Assembly (NCBI RefSeq): GCF_000470315.2
Contig: NZ_CBRF02000011.1
Span: 1-64,000, forward strand
DNA: 64,000 nucleotides
DNA from: Psychromonas sp. SP041
GTDB taxonomy: Bacteria > Pseudomonadota > Gammaproteobacteria > Enterobacterales > Psychromonadaceae
Direction: 5' to 3'
Shown here one piece after another: positions 63,674-64,000 of this stretch (within the stretch, counting starts at the first letter, position 1; every line of letters begins with the position of its first letter). The position numbers and the translations under genes were made by a program. Below the pieces are notes generated by a model. That model had not been told where the DNA came from and made no database searches. It saw only the letters and a list, made by a program, of their open reading frames with translations.

Positions 63674-64000
63674 TTGAATTTATTTAGAAACCTAACGCTA
63701 TCATTTAAAATTTCTAGCCTTGTCATACTACTGCTGTGTGCCCTGCTATTTATGTCCATCAACCTTGTCACCAATAGTCGAACGATCGTAGATAACGTCA
63801 CATTAGACTCAGATATTCGTATGTTTTATGCAAACGTTAATAATAAATGGAAAAACATTAACAAGTCTTACCAACTATCAGAAGATATAGGCATGTTATT
63901 TTCAGCGAGAGCAATCGAACAACAAGACTTAGAAGATGCCACTAATCAAACAAAAACACTTATTGATGATTATGCCAACAGCTTATCGATAACCAGTGAA
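63674..64000 (+). CDS. Membrane sensor, probably methyl-accepting chemotaxis protein (N-terminal part)
   Basis: An open frame begins with TTG at 63674, six bases after SD AAGGA, and runs off the right edge (109 codons, no stop). It encodes a basic start, a membrane helix (ISSLVILLLCALLFMSINLV), then a predicted periplasmic helical region with TNSRTIVDNVTLDSDIRMFY and regular Gln/Asn/Asp-rich helices. This is the layout of a chemoreceptor or a sensor kinase. A chemoreceptor is more likely by look; the signalling domain lies outside. Confidence 0.6.
   Translation, partial: MNLFRNLTLSFKISSLVILLLCALLFMSINLVTNSRTIVDNVTLDSDIRMFYANVNNKWKNINKSYQLSEDIGMLFSARAIEQQDLEDATNQTKTLIDDYANSLSITSE

Noticed and set aside
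63517-63801. Minus-strand 94-codon ORF near the right end
   Set aside because: It lies antisense to the better supported plus-strand frame with a Shine-Dalgarno and membrane helix at 63674, and its protein has no recognisable features.

Overview
The window is a chromosomal segment of an AT-rich marine gammaproteobacterium, most likely Psychromonas or a close relative. That placement is an inference from the 16S 5' end, the gene order and the overall gene content; it was not tested by a search. Long blocks keep the order found in Vibrio, Shewanella and Escherichia: rrn-gmhB-rcsF-trmO-proS, pldB-yigL, pilTU with yggS-proC-yggT-yggU-DUF4426-rdgB-hemW, and recA-pncC-mutS.

Layout. 1-600: the 5' end of a leftward 16S rRNA gene with its leader, P2, P1 and two DnaA-box-like sites. 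603-7014: heptose phosphatase, RcsF, TrmO, a rhomboid protease, ProS, a lysophospholipase-like hydrolase and a HAD phosphatase. 7178-15062: YaaA, the PilT/PilU retraction ATPases and the yggS-to-hemW block. yggU has an apparent +1 frameshift near its 3' end, and a 38-codon repeat ORF lies in front of it. 15208-20499: glutathionyl-hydroquinone reductase, pirin, a LysR regulator, a small monooxygenase-like protein and AzlCD, with two copies of a 161-bp MITE-like repeat. 20724-31728: recA (behind two abutting LexA boxes), pncC, mutS, a Na/phosphate cotransporter, a GAF protein, a two-component system, a MazG-like protein and guanine deaminase. 32177-33637: an unrecognised two-helix membrane protein.

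33833-49678 is the most interesting region: a leftward metal/siderophore island. A PepSY membrane protein, DUF2271, DUF4198, a small exported protein and a DUF6162 protein are followed by substrate-binding protein, ATPase, permease and a second substrate-binding protein. Their gene order and domain classes resemble the Pseudomonas pyoverdine-iron release system FpvGHJK-CDEF. Upstream lie a PiuC-type dioxygenase, three TonB-dependent siderophore receptors (two of them tandem paralogues) and an orphan, divergent OmpR-type regulator. All three receptor promoters carry an 18-bp element (CAAATGTAAAGAATGTAA or one mismatch), then exactly 12 bp, then a Fur-box-like 7-1-7 palindrome. The 18-bp element alone recurs in front of the PepSY operon. 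I read this as a composite operator defining one regulon.

50221-64000: leuA with a divergent Lrp-type regulator, a carboxylesterase next to a third MITE copy, a CitAB/DcuSR-type two-component system beside a tripartite tricarboxylate transporter (tctCBA), a LysR regulator divergent from the glutathione-dependent formaldehyde pathway (frmA, frmB), and the start of a membrane sensor cut by the window edge. Short tandem repeats are common between genes.
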